32,909 nucleotides of DNA, taken from the NCBI GenBank assembly GCA_016931615.1, contig JAFGEL010000021.1, positions 1 to 32,909 of the forward strand, written 5' to 3'. The notes beneath the pieces are model-generated. The model was not told the origin of the DNA. It was given only the letters and a program-made list of their open reading frames with translations, and ran no database searches. The stretch comes from Desulfuromonadales bacterium (lineage in GTDB: Bacteria; Desulfobacterota; Desulfuromonadia; Desulfuromonadales; Geopsychrobacteraceae). Below, piece after piece: positions 1 to 12,020 of this stretch (position 1 is the first letter of the stretch; the number at the start of each line of letters is the position of its first letter). The translations under genes were made by a program, and so were the position numbers.

Positions 1-1705
1 CGGTTAACGAGCCTTTCGGCAGAATATTCAGGTGACTCAGGGATTGTCCGGCAATCCGGGCAAACACCGGAGCAGCCACCAGACCACCGTAAGTCTTGCC
101 TTGCGGCTCATCCACCGTGACCGAGATCACCAGCGCCGGGTTGTCAGCAGGCACAAAACCGACAAAGGACGAAACCCGCTTATCCGGTGAATATCCGCCG
201 GTCACCGGATCGACTTTCTGCGCTGTTCCGGTTTTTCCGGCGACCCGGTAACCGGGCAGTGCCGCCCGTGTCCCTGTGCCGCCAGGCTCAGTGACAGCAA
301 CCATCATATTCCGTACCAGACTCGCCGTCTCTTCAGACACGACTCTGCGCCGGGCCTGGGGAAGACGCCGCTGCACTTTCATCCCTTTAGCGTCGGTAAT
401 TTTTTCAACCAAGTAGGGCTCCATCAACAGGCCACCGTTGGCAATCGCCGCCATCGCAGCGGTCATCTGTACCGGAGTGACGCTCACCCCCTGGCCGAAA
501 GAGATCGCCGCCAGATCGATTTCAAACCAGCGGGACGACGGTCTCAACAAACCGCCAACCTCGCCGGGAACATCCAGTCCGGTCGGCTCACCGAAACCAA
601 AATCCGAGAGATAATGGTAGACCCTTTCCCTCTCCATTGCCTTGCCCAGTTTGGCAAAACCGATATTGCTGCTGACTTTGAGCATTTCGGCCACAGTCAG
701 GTTTTTATATTTCTTGTTATGATCGCGGATCGTCTTTCCACCGACACTGTAAAGACCATTTTCACAAAAGATTTTTGTCTTGGGCGTGACCAGCCCGTCT
801 TCCAGCGCGCCGGCAAGCAGAAAGGGCTTGAACGTTGATCCCGGTTCAAACATATCCGTCACCGTTCGGTTTCGCCGCCATGACGGCCGATAACGTCCGG
901 GATTATTCGGGTTATAGTCCGGCTGACTGGCCAGCGCCAGAATGCGCCCGCTGGCAGGTTCCATCATCACTACGGTGCCGCCGATCGCACCACTTTCATG
1001 GACCACGCTTTCCAGTTCCTTTTCCGCAATGTACTGCAGCGAACGATCCAGAGTCAGATGCAGATTCTTTCCGGGTTCCCCTCCCTGAACCAGCTGATCG
1101 GAAGAAGCCAGCCCCCGTCCGCGCGCATCACGCAGCGAAATCAGCCGGCCAGGCTCCCCCTGGAGCTGCCGATCATATTCGAGCTCGATCCCTTCCAGGC
1201 CATTGGGATCAACACCGGTAAACCCGATCACGTGCGAGGCGATACTGGCCTGGGGATAATAACGCTTGCGCTCAGTGACAAAATGCAAACCGGCAATCTT
1301 AAGTTTCCTGATTTTTTGCGCAATTTCCGGGTCGAGTTTGCGCTGCAACCAGACAAAGCGTTTCTTGCCGGTCAGCAGTTTCTGTAGCTCCTGCCGCGAT
1401 AGATCCAGCAGGGAAGCAAGCTCCTTAGCGGCTGCCGCAGGGTTCTGGACCAGGAGCGGATCGGCATAGAGAGATTCGGCGGCAAGACTGACGGCAAGGG
1501 GGTCGCCGTTACGGTCAAAAATACTCCCCCGCTGGGGAGCCAATTTGACAACCTGCTGGCGTTGCTGATCGGCGCGATCCTGAAGTTGCGGAGCGAGGTA
1601 AATCTGGAGATAAACAGCCCGGCAGGTGATGGCCAAGAACATCAGAATGAACATAATTCCGAAAAATCGGATACGTAACTGTATTCCGCGTTCGGTGAGA
1701 GCCAT
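1..1705 (-). CDS. ftsI: Peptidoglycan transpeptidase FtsI (PBP3), C-terminus cut by window edge
   Basis: Division-specific class B penicillin-binding protein that cross-links septal peptidoglycan. It is a single-pass inner-membrane protein. An N-terminal transmembrane helix (about residues 12-32) is followed by the PBP dimerisation domain and a transpeptidase domain. All three active-site motifs are visible on the minus strand: S-T-F-K with the catalytic serine near residue 290, S-S-N encoded around 670-685, and K-T-G-T-A encoded around 214-228. The frame is open to base 1, after the end of the transpeptidase domain, so the missing part is a short tail or a PASTA domain. The ATG shares one base with the ftsL stop (TAATG), which implies translational coupling. 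It is the fourth gene of the mraZ-rsmH-ftsL-ftsI run. SpoVD-type PBPs have the same architecture, but ftsL immediately upstream favours FtsI. Confidence 0.93.
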   Translation of the reverse strand, partial: MALTERGIQLRIRFFGIMFILMFLAITCRAVYLQIYLAPQLQDRADQQRQQVVKLAPQRGSIFDRNGDPLAVSLAAESLYADPLLVQNPAAAAKELASLLDLSRQELQKLLTGKKRFVWLQRKLDPEIAQKIRKLKIAGLHFVTERKRYYPQASIASHVIGFTGVDPNGLEGIELEYDRQLQGEPGRLISLRDARGRGLASSDQLVQGGEPGKNLHLTLDRSLQYIAEKELESVVHESGAIGGTVVMMEPASGRILALASQPDYNPNNPGRYRPSWRRNRTVTDMFEPGSTFKPFLLAGALEDGLVTPKTKIFCENGLYSVGGKTIRDHNKKYKNLTVAEMLKVSSNIGFAKLGKAMERERVYHYLSDFGFGEPTGLDVPGEVGGLLRPSSRWFEIDLAAISFGQGVSVTPVQMTAAMAAIANGGLLMEPYLVEKITDAKGMKVQRRLPQARRRVVSEETASLVRNMMVAVTEPGGTGTRAALPGYRVAGKTGTAQKVDPVTGGYSPDKRVSSFVGFVPADNPALVISVTVDEPQGKTYGGLVAAPVFARIAGQSLSHLNILPKGSLT

Positions 1706-2022
1706 TATTCAATCCTGATAATCTGTCCGGGCGCAGGCGGGCGCATACCGAGATATTGCCTGGCCAAAGCCTCAATTCTTTCATCCCTGGCCAGGAAAGC
1801 AGCTTCCAGTTTCAGCTCCTTGATCTGCTGATGATGGCTGCGAATCTCATGCTCAAGACTGGAGATTCCGTATTCCAAGTTGATGGCATGGATGCGTGAC
1901 CAGACGAACAGCAGCGACAGCAGCGACACCAGGACAAGCGCCAGAAGCACCGGGGCAAGACGTGGCCGATGAAGTGAAAAACCGTTGATTTTAACCGGGG
2001 TGCGCGATAATACCTCAGACAT
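1705..2022 (-). CDS. ftsL: Cell division protein FtsL-like
   Basis: Small bitopic membrane protein of 105 residues. It has a basic cytoplasmic N-terminus, one transmembrane helix (about residues 24-44, rich in Leu and Val) and a periplasmic heptad-like coiled coil (about 50-85). FtsL bridges FtsB/FtsQ and the septal synthase FtsW-FtsI. The sequence of this family is poorly conserved, so the call rests on topology, size and position between rsmH and ftsI. The chosen start is an ATG preceded by AAAGGACG at good spacing. A longer frame runs upstream into rsmH but has no ribosome binding site and would add about 60 residues of out-of-frame rsmH. The gap to the rsmH stop is 26 bases. Confidence 0.82.
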   Translation of the reverse strand: MSEVLSRTPVKINGFSLHRPRLAPVLLALVLVSLLSLLFVWSRIHAINLEYGISSLEHEIRSHHQQIKELKLEAAFLARDERIEALARQYLGMRPPAPGQIIRIE

Positions 2023-2048
2023 CTTGACGTCCTTTCTGCTTGAGCATC

Positions 2049-2990
2049 TCAGCACCGCTCTACAGCTCTGAGAATGGCGCTGCGCGACCGCGGATTGATG
2101 ACAACTTCTTCCTGTGAAGCCCTGATCCCTTTGCGGGTCAGGATCCGGACATCGGGTACCTGCTGGCACTGGCAAACCGGTAAACGCGGCGGGCATACAC
2201 AACCTCGGGCGCGGTCTCGGAACAGGTGCTTGACGATACGGTCTTCCAGTGAATGGAAACTGATCACGACCAATCGTCCCCCCGGCCTGAGTAAATCGAT
2301 CCCCGCAGCGACCCCTCGTTCAACCTGCCCCAGTTCATCATTCACGTAAATCCTCAGCGCCTGAAAAACCCGGGTTGCCGGGTGAATACGTGACGGCCGT
2401 TGGCCACCAGGAATAACTTCGCGCACCAGCTGAGCGAGTTCTCCAGTTCTTTCAATCGCCCGATCTTCACGGCGCTTGACAATTGACCGGGCAATCCGGC
2501 GGCTGTAGCGTTCTTCGCCATATTCAAAAAAAATTCGCGCCAGCTCAGCTTCATCACTCTGATTGAGCACATCCGCTGCGGTTCTGGCGTCCCGGGGGTT
2601 CATTCGCATATCCAACGGGGCATCCTGCTGAAACGAGAACCCTCGTGCGGCGACATCGAGTTGATGCGAAGAAACACCCAGATCAAGAAGCATTCCATCA
2701 ATACAGTCGATACCCAATTGCTTCAGGATACGGCCGGCCTGATCAAAGGTCGCATGGTGCAGGCTGACCTGTGAGGAAAATTTTTCCAGAACCCGGGCTG
2801 CTGCCTCCAGGGCTTCCGGGTCACGATCAAGGCCAACCAGACGACCCGCGGTCGAGTTTTCAAGGATCAAACGTGCGTGGCCGGCAGCACCGAGCGTGCC
2901 GTCCAGATAAATTCCGCCGGGCATTGGCTGGAGCCAGTGCAGGACCTCATTCGGCATAACCGACATGTGGCTGAAAACAGCCGCAGCCAC
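2049..2990 (-). CDS. rsmH: 16S rRNA (cytosine1402-N4)-methyltransferase RsmH (MraW)
   Basis: SAM-dependent enzyme that N4-methylates C1402 in the ribosomal P site. It is 313 residues, normal for the family. The N-terminus has the family pattern H-x2-V-M-x2-E-V-L (His8), then the SAM-binding D-G-T-L-G-A-A-G-H loop near residue 30. Downstream are the conserved D-L-G-V-S-S block and the [10 protein letters not shown] motif. The start is a GTG directly after the mraZ stop; an ATG at codon 9 would remove the conserved His8, so GTG is preferred. RsmI, which adds the 2'-O-methyl group to the same nucleotide C1402, is encoded about 6 kb away at 8817-9647. Confidence 0.95.
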   Translation of the reverse strand: MAAAVFSHMSVMPNEVLHWLQPMPGGIYLDGTLGAAGHARLILENSTAGRLVGLDRDPEALEAAARVLEKFSSQVSLHHATFDQAGRILKQLGIDCIDGMLLDLGVSSHQLDVAARGFSFQQDAPLDMRMNPRDARTAADVLNQSDEAELARIFFEYGEERYSRRIARSIVKRREDRAIERTGELAQLVREVIPGGQRPSRIHPATRVFQALRIYVNDELGQVERGVAAGIDLLRPGGRLVVISFHSLEDRIVKHLFRDRARGCVCPPRLPVCQCQQVPDVRILTRKGIRASQEEVVINPRSRSAILRAVERC

Positions 2991-3434
2991 CTAGAAACCC
3001 AGATCCGCCTGCCCCTGTGCATCCGCATCGAGAAGAGCTTCGGACTCTCCCGTGATCAGAGCGTGGGCCTGCTGGCTCCAGATTTCGATCTTTTCAAACA
3101 TCCCGATAACGACAACGTCCTTGTCAAGACCGGCATGTTCGCGTAAGGATTGAGGGATCTGGATCCGCCCCTGGGCATTAAAAGAACACTCTTTTGCCGG
3201 GGCGATCCGGTTACGCAGGTTGGCCTCTCGTTTCGGTCCGGGGGGCATGGCAAAGACATTGGCGCAGATATCTTCCCAGCGTTTGGGAGGATAGGCAACC
3301 AGACCATTCTTGTGGCGGGTGACAACCAGGCCTTCGCAGTGATAAACATCACGCAACTCATCTCTGAAGGACGCCGGAATACTCACCCGTCCTTTGAGAT
3401 CTATGCTGACATTAAATTCACCGGAAAATTTCAT
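2991..3434 (-). CDS. mraZ: Transcriptional regulator MraZ
   Basis: DNA-binding protein of 147 residues made of two SpoVT-AbrB (swapped-hairpin) domains. In known cases it binds repeats before its own gene and represses the division cluster. The first domain carries the D-x3-R signature (Asp12 to Arg16). In the second, the aspartate is replaced by asparagine (Asn86 to Arg90), while the following I-P-x2-L-R segment is kept. The start chosen is the ATG beginning M-K-F-S-G. A more upstream in-frame ATG lies inside the operator repeats and would add seven residues encoded by them. It is the first gene of the dcw cluster. Confidence 0.94.
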   Translation of the reverse strand: MKFSGEFNVSIDLKGRVSIPASFRDELRDVYHCEGLVVTRHKNGLVAYPPKRWEDICANVFAMPPGPKREANLRNRIAPAKECSFNAQGRIQIPQSLREHAGLDKDVVVIGMFEKIEIWSQQAHALITGESEALLDADAQGQADLGF

Positions 3435-3464
3435 ATTGACACCACTTGACACCATTTGACACCA
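3435..3464 (-). promoter_or_regulatory. Three 10-bp direct repeats, probable MraZ operator
   Basis: Read on the minus strand, TGGTGTCAA plus one variable base occurs three times in perfect 10-bp register, ending directly at the mraZ ATG. MraZ of E. coli recognises three TGGG-type repeats with a 10-bp period just before its own start codon, so position, number and spacing all match. Here the core reads TGGTG rather than TGGGA. The repeats lie just downstream of the expected transcription start and cover the place where a ribosome binding site should be, so binding could block transcription. Confidence 0.75.
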
Positions 3465-3473
3465 GATTGTGGA

Positions 3474-3502
3474 AATATAGCGATCAGGTCGATGACTGTC
3501 AA
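3474..3502 (-). promoter_or_regulatory. Sigma70-type promoter of the mraZ/dcw cluster
   Basis: On the minus strand a perfect -35 box TTGACA (3497-3502) is followed after exactly 17 bases by TATATT (3474-3479). The transcription start would fall near 3467, immediately before the MraZ repeats. Confidence 0.8.
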
Positions 3503-3639
3503 GAAGAAATGCGTTGCTGAAAGGCTGCTCTCAGGAGAAAAAAACCAGATAAGACAAGGACTTGGATTGACGAGCTATAACACCCAACCGGCAAAATCTC
3601 AAAACTAGCTAATATTTAAACGATTTTTTACTTACACCC

Positions 3640-3782
3640 GCGGGAGGAGAGCTCGGCACCCGGCATTGAACCGCCCGATGTCGTTCAGTGGCAAGAGCTT
3701 TTATCCTGGATAAAAAGCTGGTGTTTGGCACATTCGGGGGGAGAAACTTATAACCTTCGGCCTGCCCCGAGCAACGGAACCA
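3640..3782 (-). ncRNA. ssrS: Putative 6S RNA
   Basis: No convincing gene lies between mraZ and the CBS-domain gene, but the minus strand can fold into one long interrupted hairpin. The closing stem pairs GCTCGG-CA (3763-3772) with TGCCGAGC (3651-3658). A large internal bubble follows, then a stem pairing 3730-3738 with 3674-3681, and an apical hairpin (3696-3719). The bubble strands contain GCCGAAGGTTATAA and GGTTCAATGCCGGGTGCC. These resemble the bubble-flanking GCCGATA and GGTTCAAGGGTTACAGCC of E. coli 6S RNA, and CGAATGTG matches the start of its upper stem. 6S RNA binds sigma70 RNA polymerase by imitating an open promoter. The ends are approximate, and no clear terminator or promoter of its own is visible. 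Based on manual folding and memory of the E. coli sequence. Confidence 0.65.
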
Positions 3783-5063
3783 TCATCGCGCCGTTGACTC
3801 ATCATCGGGCGAAGTTGGGGAAAGGACCATTTCTACTTCCTCGATACGCCGGTCTTCCATACGCCGCACACGAAAAAGCACCTGGCCTTCTTCACAGACG
3901 TCACCTTCGACAGGAATTTTCCCCATAATCTGGAGAAGATGTCCCGCCAGAGTCGTGACATGTTCCTCCGGCAGGGTCAAGGCGAAGCGGCGGTTGACCT
4001 CACGCACGGATACAGCCGCATCAATCAGAAAATGGCCTTCTCCAAGCTTGCGATAGCTGAATTCTTCGATATCGTGCTCGTCATGAATTTCACCGACAAT
4101 CTCTTCAACCACATCCTCCAGGGTCACAATCCCCTCGACGCCGCCATACTCATCGACAACCAGTGCCAGGTGTTCCTTTTTCTTACGAAAACTCTGCAGC
4201 AGTACGGCAATGCGCTTGGACTCGGGAACATAATAGGGTTCGCGACAAAGTTCACGCAGCGAGAACCGTTCGGTATGCCCGATATACTCAAGAATATTCT
4301 TCGAATGAACCACCCCGACAACTTTGTCGAGACTCTCGCTGTAAACCGGAAAGCGCGAATGCCGGGCCGCCCTGACGATGTTCAGAACCTCTTCGAAATT
4401 AGCTGAAATATCGATGCCGACAACTTCGGTGCGCGGGATCATGACATCACGCACACGCGTTTCGGAAAGATCAAAAATTCCGTGCAGCATGCGTCTCTGT
4501 TCCGCAGCAACAACCCCGGATTCTTCGCCGACGTCGATCATGGCCTTAATTTCGTCTTCCGAAACAGACAGGCTTTCAGCATCACTTTTTCTCAGTAAAC
4601 TGGTGATCAACCTCGAGATTGTTGCAACGACGATAATCAGCGGGGACAGAGCCCAGACCACGAAACGGATCGGCGCCAGCACCCTGAAGGACATTTTTTC
4701 GGGATAGTAGGCCGCATAGGTTTTAGGGCAAACTTCGGAAAACACCAGCAGAATCGGGGTCAGAATGGCAACGGTCAACCATTCCCCCTGATCGCCGAAC
4801 CAGCTGACAAAGAGTCCCGTCGCGATGACCGATGCGGCAATATTGACCAGGTTGTTGCCGATCAGGATACCGCTGAGCAGACGATCAGGATTATCCAGCA
4901 GAACAGCTAACTTGTCAGCTCCCGGATATTTCTTCTGCTGCAGAAAACGCACGCGCAATTTATCGAGGGACAAAAGAGCCGTTTCAGATCCCGAAAAAAA
5001 ACCGGACATCCCAAGCAACAACAACAGGGCCAACAAACGCCATAATGTCTCGTCAGTCATCAA
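3783..5063 (-). CDS. CorC/HlyC-type CNNM-CBS domain membrane protein
   Basis: Protein of 426 residues with the three-part architecture of the bacterial CNNM/CorC family. A DUF21/CNNM transmembrane domain (about 1-190, beginning with the G-F-F-S-G-S-E-T-A signature) is followed by two CBS domains (about 205-335) and a C-terminal CorC_HlyC domain (about 345-420). Members are linked to magnesium or cobalt efflux and are often mislabelled hemolysins; the ion handled here is unknown. The first of two adjacent ATG codons lies five bases after GGAG and is used. It is transcribed away from ligA, and its stop is next to the putative 6S RNA. I see no operon partner. Confidence 0.88.
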   Translation of the reverse strand: MMTDETLWRLLALLLLLGMSGFFSGSETALLSLDKLRVRFLQQKKYPGADKLAVLLDNPDRLLSGILIGNNLVNIAASVIATGLFVSWFGDQGEWLTVAILTPILLVFSEVCPKTYAAYYPEKMSFRVLAPIRFVVWALSPLIIVVATISRLITSLLRKSDAESLSVSEDEIKAMIDVGEESGVVAAEQRRMLHGIFDLSETRVRDVMIPRTEVVGIDISANFEEVLNIVRAARHSRFPVYSESLDKVVGVVHSKNILEYIGHTERFSLRELCREPYYVPESKRIAVLLQSFRKKKEHLALVVDEYGGVEGIVTLEDVVEEIVGEIHDEHDIEEFSYRKLGEGHFLIDAAVSVREVNRRFALTLPEEHVTTLAGHLLQIMGKIPVEGDVCEEGQVLFRVRRMEDRRIEEVEMVLSPTSPDDESTAR

Positions 5064-5091
5064 TTCTCCGCTGGTCGAACACTGACCTTAT

Positions 5092-5119
5092 GGTATAAAA
5101 AACAGGAACAAACAATCAA
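5092..5119 (-). promoter_or_regulatory. Candidate promoter for the CNNM-CBS gene
   Basis: Minus strand: TTGATT (5114-5119), 16-base spacer, TATACC (5092-5097). Each box matches four of six consensus bases. The 5064-5224 interval is divergent, so it should hold promoters for both neighbours; I cannot pick a clear ligA promoter. Confidence 0.4.
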
Positions 5120-5188
5120 AGTGCGGCGAAGTGTAGCTCAAACATCAAAAAAGTGAAAGACTTTGAGATAGCTGCGCTCCAGCGGTGA

Positions 5189-7516
<2,328 letters not shown>

Positions 7517-7539
<23 letters not shown>

Positions 7540-8794
7540 ACGGAGTGCCGAACTGATGCCTGAACGGTCTGTATAGGGGGTCTCCGACAAGAATCATCTG
7601 CCACGACAAAAAGGGAACACTGAGAAAATAACTTTCTACCAACGTGTAGTATCCGTCGAGCAGAAAACCAAAGAACAGCTCAGGCAGCGGAAAACCCTGG
7701 ACATAAGGCTCGGAAACCGGACCGATGGTTGCGGCAGCCCCCTCTTCCAGCATCCGTTTACACCAGCCCTGGCTTTCCGCCGTTCTGAGTGTTGTACATT
7801 CACTGCTGGCAATGTGATAGCCGACGGACCCCGGTTGCCAGTCAAAGGCAGGGATGTAACGACCCAGACTGTACCAGCCGCAATAAAGGGCTGCTTCCGG
7901 TGCTTCACCAGGCTGAAATAAAGTTTCTTTCTGATCAAGAACGACAGACAGTGAACTGGTGCGCCCCGTCACTTCAGCTGCTTTGTGGAGAGACACATCG
8001 TACAAAGCATATCCCTGCAGTTTGTTCCCACCCGGTAGCAGCCAGCGTGCATCAAAGTAGGCATTCCCCCTCAAACCCTTCTGTTCAGCGCTCAGACCGT
8101 CAGCAATCATGCGTCGGACGATTGCAGGACGCGGAGCATCGAGCCTGGAGACAAAAAGAACCTGATCTTTTTCTACGCGGGTTGACACATCCCCGAAGCG
8201 GTGCGCCGCAACAAAGAAGGGATTGGGGATCCATCTCTCCAGGGAATAGTGAGCCACCAGGGCCAGGGAAACTTCTGAATCGACGGCGGCATGCTCTTCA
8301 CGAGAGTTGAGCTGTTTAATCTGTTCACCAAGCCGAGCGAGAGAAACCTCCCGATCACGTCTCTGGTCAGGTGTCAGGGTGCGATGTTGCAACTGCCACT
8401 CCAGACGTTTCCTGGTGTATTTCAAGTCCTCAAGTCGACGCCACTGGGATGAAGACAGCTTTGGCGCGGAGACTTTCAGCGGAATCCCGTAGAAAAGCAC
8501 AAGACATCGAATATTACGCTCAGGATGATTGTTCAGAAAACGTCTGAGAGGTTGAACCAGGTTCTGTTGGTAGTCTTCGCGACTGCATGTCTCGCTATCC
8601 GTCATTGACACGCTGAGGAGATGGTCGTGGGGAATGCCGCGCTGTTCCTGGTAATATTCGGCGAGTTGAAGGCTTTCTCTCACATTCTGATTAACGATCA
8701 GAAGAATTTCTTCCGCTGACAGCGCGTGACCGGGCGAGGCTTCCAGCAGTAGCGTCAAACACAAAATAAAGCTGATGGTAAGGCCACGCCGCAT
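7517..8794 (-). CDS. Secreted TIGR03790-like protein of unknown function
   Basis: Protein of 425 residues with a clear Sec signal peptide (basic M-R-R-G start, hydrophobic core, likely cleavage near residue 24), so it is exported. The mature part begins with an E-I-L-L-I-V-N-Q-N stretch and contains L-V-L-F-Y-G-I-P-L-K-V near residue 100, a charged helical insert (about 115-170), a V-S-R-L-D-A-P-R-P motif and a C-terminal L-V-G-D-P-L-Y-R-P motif. I recognise this pattern from the family TIGR03790, recalled as restricted to genomes with exosortase; its biochemical role is not known. The gene starts 22 bases after the rsmI stop, with GGGTGG before the ATG, so it looks like the last gene of the ffh-nadE-rsmI transcription unit. 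Confidence 0.75.
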
Positions 8795-8816
8795 AAACCA
8801 CCCTGCAATTGGGAGA

Positions 8817-9647
8817 TTATTTCTTCCTCAGATCGAGAGACTCTTTGTAGACATCACTCCCGGATATCCCGAAATCCCCGGCAACCTGTTTAACAATCTC
8901 CTTCCAGCTCAACTCCGTCGTTTCGCGCAGTTGAGTCAGAGCCTCTTTGACCGAACCCTGTGGCCTGGAATCAGGTGCCGGGCCCAGAAGCAGCACGATC
9001 TCACCTTTGATTGCCCCGGCTGAAAACCGCTCCAGGGCCTGAGCGGTATTCCCTGAAAACAGTTCTTCATGACGTTTGGTCAGCTCCCGAGCGATGGCGA
9101 CCGGACGCTCAGCCCCACAGATCTCGACCAGATCTTTCAAACAGGAGAGCAGCCGATGTGGTGCTTCATAACAGACAATTGTCTGCCTTAACGTCGAGAA
9201 CTGTTCAAACAGCTTGCGGCGGCCATGAACTTTAGCGGGAAGAAATCCCACAAACCGGAATCCGTCCGTCGGCAATCCGGCAATCGACAGCGCCGCGATC
9301 AATGCCGATGGCCCCGGTACGGCAACAACCCTGATATCCTTTTTCTGACATTGCGATACCAGGCGATAGCCGGGATCGGCGATACAGGGCGTTCCGGCAT
9401 CACTGATCAGGGCCAGTGATTGACCTGAGTGCATCTTTTCGAGCAGTTGAGGAGTCCGGGAACTTTCATTGTGCTCATGGTAGGAGATCAACGGGGTCAC
9501 AATACCGTAGTGATCGAGTAATTTGCGGCTATGCCGGGTGTCCTCGGCGGCAATCAGCTCGACATCCTGAAGAATTTTCACCGCCCGGTAGGTCATATCT
9601 TCGAGATTACCGATAGGGGTTGCCACCACGTAGAGGGTCCCGGTCAC
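8817..9647 (-). CDS. rsmI: 16S rRNA (cytidine1402-2'-O)-methyltransferase RsmI
   Basis: SAM-dependent tetrapyrrole-methylase-fold enzyme that 2'-O-methylates C1402 of 16S rRNA. Family motifs seen include A-T-P-I-G-N-L-E-D at the N-terminus, A-E-D-T-R, I-S-D-A-G-T-P-x-I-A-D-P-G and V-P-G-P-S-A. The start used is the GTG that overlaps the nadE stop as GTGA, seven bases after a GGAGG ribosome binding site. The frame is open for nine more codons upstream (to 9674) but only inside nadE. This gives 276 residues. It is coupled to nadE upstream and precedes the TIGR03790-like gene. Confidence 0.95.
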   Translation of the reverse strand: MTGTLYVVATPIGNLEDMTYRAVKILQDVELIAAEDTRHSRKLLDHYGIVTPLISYHEHNESSRTPQLLEKMHSGQSLALISDAGTPCIADPGYRLVSQCQKKDIRVVAVPGPSALIAALSIAGLPTDGFRFVGFLPAKVHGRRKLFEQFSTLRQTIVCYEAPHRLLSCLKDLVEICGAERPVAIARELTKRHEELFSGNTAQALERFSAGAIKGEIVLLLGPAPDSRPQGSVKEALTQLRETTELSWKEIVKQVAGDFGISGSDVYKESLDLRKK

Positions 9648-11611
9648 TTGAGATCCTCCAACTGACTCAGCCACAGTCTGACGGACGCGTCACTCGGCAT
9701 TCGCCAGTCCCCTCGCGGTGAGAGGGCAACACTTCCGACCTTGGGTCCGTCCGGCAGACAGGAACGCTTGAATTGTTGACTGAAAAACCGCCGGTAGAAC
9801 TGTTTTAACCACTTGATGATCTCTTGACGCGGATAGTCACCGGCAAAAGCACGCTCGGCCAGAAACAGCACTTTTCGCGGCGGGAAGTGCAGGCGCACAA
9901 CCTGGTAAAGAAAGAAATCATGCAGATCATAGGGGCCGACGACCAGCTCTGTCAGTTGGCCGATCTCGCCATTCGCGTCAGGCGGCAGCAGCTCCGGGGA
10001 AACCGGCGTCGCAGAGACATCGGCCAGGACCTCTGAGGCTCGTCCGGAGAACTCTTCGAGCGCACACCAGTCAACCAGATAACGAACCAGAGTCTTGGGC
10101 ACCCCCGAGTTGACCGCGTACATCGACATGTGATCGCCATTGTAAGTGCACCACCCCAGAGCCAGCTCGGACAGATCTCCGGTACCGATAACCAGTCCCC
10201 CAACCTGATTGGCGACATCCATAAGGATCTGGGTACGCTCTCTGGCCTGGCTGTTTTCATAGGTAATATCAAGCCGCTCCGAATGGTGACCGATATCCTT
10301 GAAATGTTGTCGAACGGCGGCATCAATCGAAATAACTCTCAGCTCAACTTCGAGCTCTTCAGCCAGGGCCTCGGCATTACCCCGCGTCCGTTCGGTGGTG
10401 CCGAAACCCGGCATGGTCAGAGCAACAATCCCCCTGCGATCAAAACCCAGGCGATCAAAGGCCTTAACCGTCACCAAAAGTGCCAGGGTTGAATCGAGGC
10501 CTCCGGAAAGACCTATCACTACCTGCTCAGTGCCGGTATGAAGCAGACGCTTCATCAGACCGCTGGTCTGAATCTGAAAAATCTCCCGGCAGCGGGCCGA
10601 ACGCTCCCTGTCATCTGCAGGAACGAAAGGCGTCCTGGCCAAGGGACGTCTGAAGTCAGACACCGTTGCCGACCGCAGAGAGAAGTTCAGAATCCGATAG
10701 TGGCGCGTCGGAGAAGCGCTGGAAAAAGTGCTATTGCGCTGTCGTTCACCGACCAGACGCTCAACGTCGACATCGGCAAGAATGAACTGACTTGAAAACT
10801 CAAAGCGCTGGGATTCCGAGAGAATCTGACCATTCTCGGCGATCAGTGAATGGCCGGAAAACACCAGGTCGGTAGTCGATTCGTTCGGTCCGGCCGAAGC
10901 ATAGGCATAAGCGCTGAGGCAGCGGGCCGATTGAGAAGCGACCAGCTGCCTGCGGTAGGCTTCCTTGGCGAGAATCTCCGGACTGGCTGAAAGGTTCAGT
11001 AACAGCGTCGCGCCGGCCAAAGCCTGTGAACCGCTGGGTGGAGACACCGACCAGGCATCCTCACAGATTTCGATCCCGATCAGAAGATTTGTCATTTCAT
11101 CACAACGAAAGAGCAGATCCGCACCAAAGGGAACCCGGTGCGATCCGATTTGACACGTATCAGCGGTCGCTTCAACGGCTGAACAGAACCAGCGCTGCTC
11201 ATAAAACTCGCCGCTGTTAGGCAGATAGGTTTTCGGCACTAAACCACAAATCTGGCCATTCGATACGAAGACCGCACAATTGAACAACCGTCCGTCAACA
11301 GAGATCGGGGCCCCGACAACAACCGTCGTCTTCAAGCTCGATGTCAGTGCGGCCAAGTCCAGCAGTGCCGCCTCAACCTGCTGCTGCAACAGTTGCTGAA
11401 AAAAAAGATCGGCGCAGGTGTAACCGGTCAGACAAAGCTCCGGAAAGAGCATCAAAAAGCAACCCTGATCACGAGCCTGGCGAACGATTTTCACAATTTC
11501 AGCCAGATTATAGGCAACATCCGCTACCCTCATCTCCGGTGTCGCTACGCCGATACGCAGTAACCCGTAATCCGTTAGATTGATCGCGCTGTTCAAATTC
11601 TGACCGGCCAT
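9644..11611 (-). CDS. nadE: Glutamine-dependent NAD+ synthetase NadE (two-domain form)
   Basis: Last step of NAD biosynthesis: amidates deamido-NAD using glutamine and ATP. At 655 residues it is the long form. An N-terminal nitrilase-type glutaminase domain (about 15-300) has the triad Glu58, Lys127 and Cys183. A C-terminal synthetase domain carries the ATP-pyrophosphatase loop S-G-G-L-D-S-T (369-375). The glutaminase domain supplies ammonia internally. AAGGAG precedes the ATG. It lies 37 bases after yraN and overlaps rsmI by four bases. Confidence 0.96.
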   Translation of the reverse strand: MAGQNLNSAINLTDYGLLRIGVATPEMRVADVAYNLAEIVKIVRQARDQGCFLMLFPELCLTGYTCADLFFQQLLQQQVEAALLDLAALTSSLKTTVVVGAPISVDGRLFNCAVFVSNGQICGLVPKTYLPNSGEFYEQRWFCSAVEATADTCQIGSHRVPFGADLLFRCDEMTNLLIGIEICEDAWSVSPPSGSQALAGATLLLNLSASPEILAKEAYRRQLVASQSARCLSAYAYASAGPNESTTDLVFSGHSLIAENGQILSESQRFEFSSQFILADVDVERLVGERQRNSTFSSASPTRHYRILNFSLRSATVSDFRRPLARTPFVPADDRERSARCREIFQIQTSGLMKRLLHTGTEQVVIGLSGGLDSTLALLVTVKAFDRLGFDRRGIVALTMPGFGTTERTRGNAEALAEELEVELRVISIDAAVRQHFKDIGHHSERLDITYENSQARERTQILMDVANQVGGLVIGTGDLSELALGWCTYNGDHMSMYAVNSGVPKTLVRYLVDWCALEEFSGRASEVLADVSATPVSPELLPPDANGEIGQLTELVVGPYDLHDFFLYQVVRLHFPPRKVLFLAERAFAGDYPRQEIIKWLKQFYRRFFSQQFKRSCLPDGPKVGSVALSPRGDWRMPSDASVRLWLSQLEDLK

Positions 11612-11648
11612 CTCAGCTCCTTACCCGACACCCAACCCTGATCATGAT

Positions 11649-12020
11649 TCAGTCGTTAAGAGAAAAAGCATTTTTTATGTGCGTCACCTCAGCAGCCTTG
11701 TCACTCTGGCACAGAATCGCCACAACATCAAATCTGGGCTGCAGCTTCCCCACTCTGTGAGTCTGCAGAAACCACTGTGCCGTACGAATAATCTGCTGCT
11801 GCTTACGTGGACCAACGGCTTCCTGTGGAGTTCCAAACATGACCCCGCGGCGGGTTTTTACCTCAACAAAAACCAACCAGTTCCTGTGCCGGGCAATGAT
11901 ATCGATTTCCCCTGCCGCTGTACGGAAATTGCGTTCAAGAATTTTCATCCCCTGGAGCTGCAGGTAATGAACAGCCTGCTCTTCTCCCCAGGCACCCAGG
12001 GCCAGTCTTTTTTCCGTCAT
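11649..12020 (-). CDS. yraN: YraN family protein (UPF0102, endonuclease-like fold)
   Basis: Protein of 123 residues with the G-E-x2-A signature near residue 12, G-E-I-D (37-40) and E-V-K (53-55). These are the elements of a PD-(D/E)XK nuclease-like core. The biological role of the family is not settled. It overlaps rnhB by four bases (ATGA), an arrangement conserved in many proteobacteria. Confidence 0.93.
   Translation of the reverse strand: MTEKRLALGAWGEEQAVHYLQLQGMKILERNFRTAAGEIDIIARHRNWLVFVEVKTRRGVMFGTPQEAVGPRKQQQIIRTAQWFLQTHRVGKLQPRFDVVAILCQSDKAAEVTHIKNAFSLND

Noticed and set aside
835-1387. Overlapping plus-strand frames
   Set aside because: Antisense to ftsI, which has all three penicillin-binding motifs on the other strand.
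2100-2202. Longer N-terminus for ftsL
   Set aside because: Would start with TTG inside rsmH without a ribosome binding site. The ATG at 2022 has a good one.
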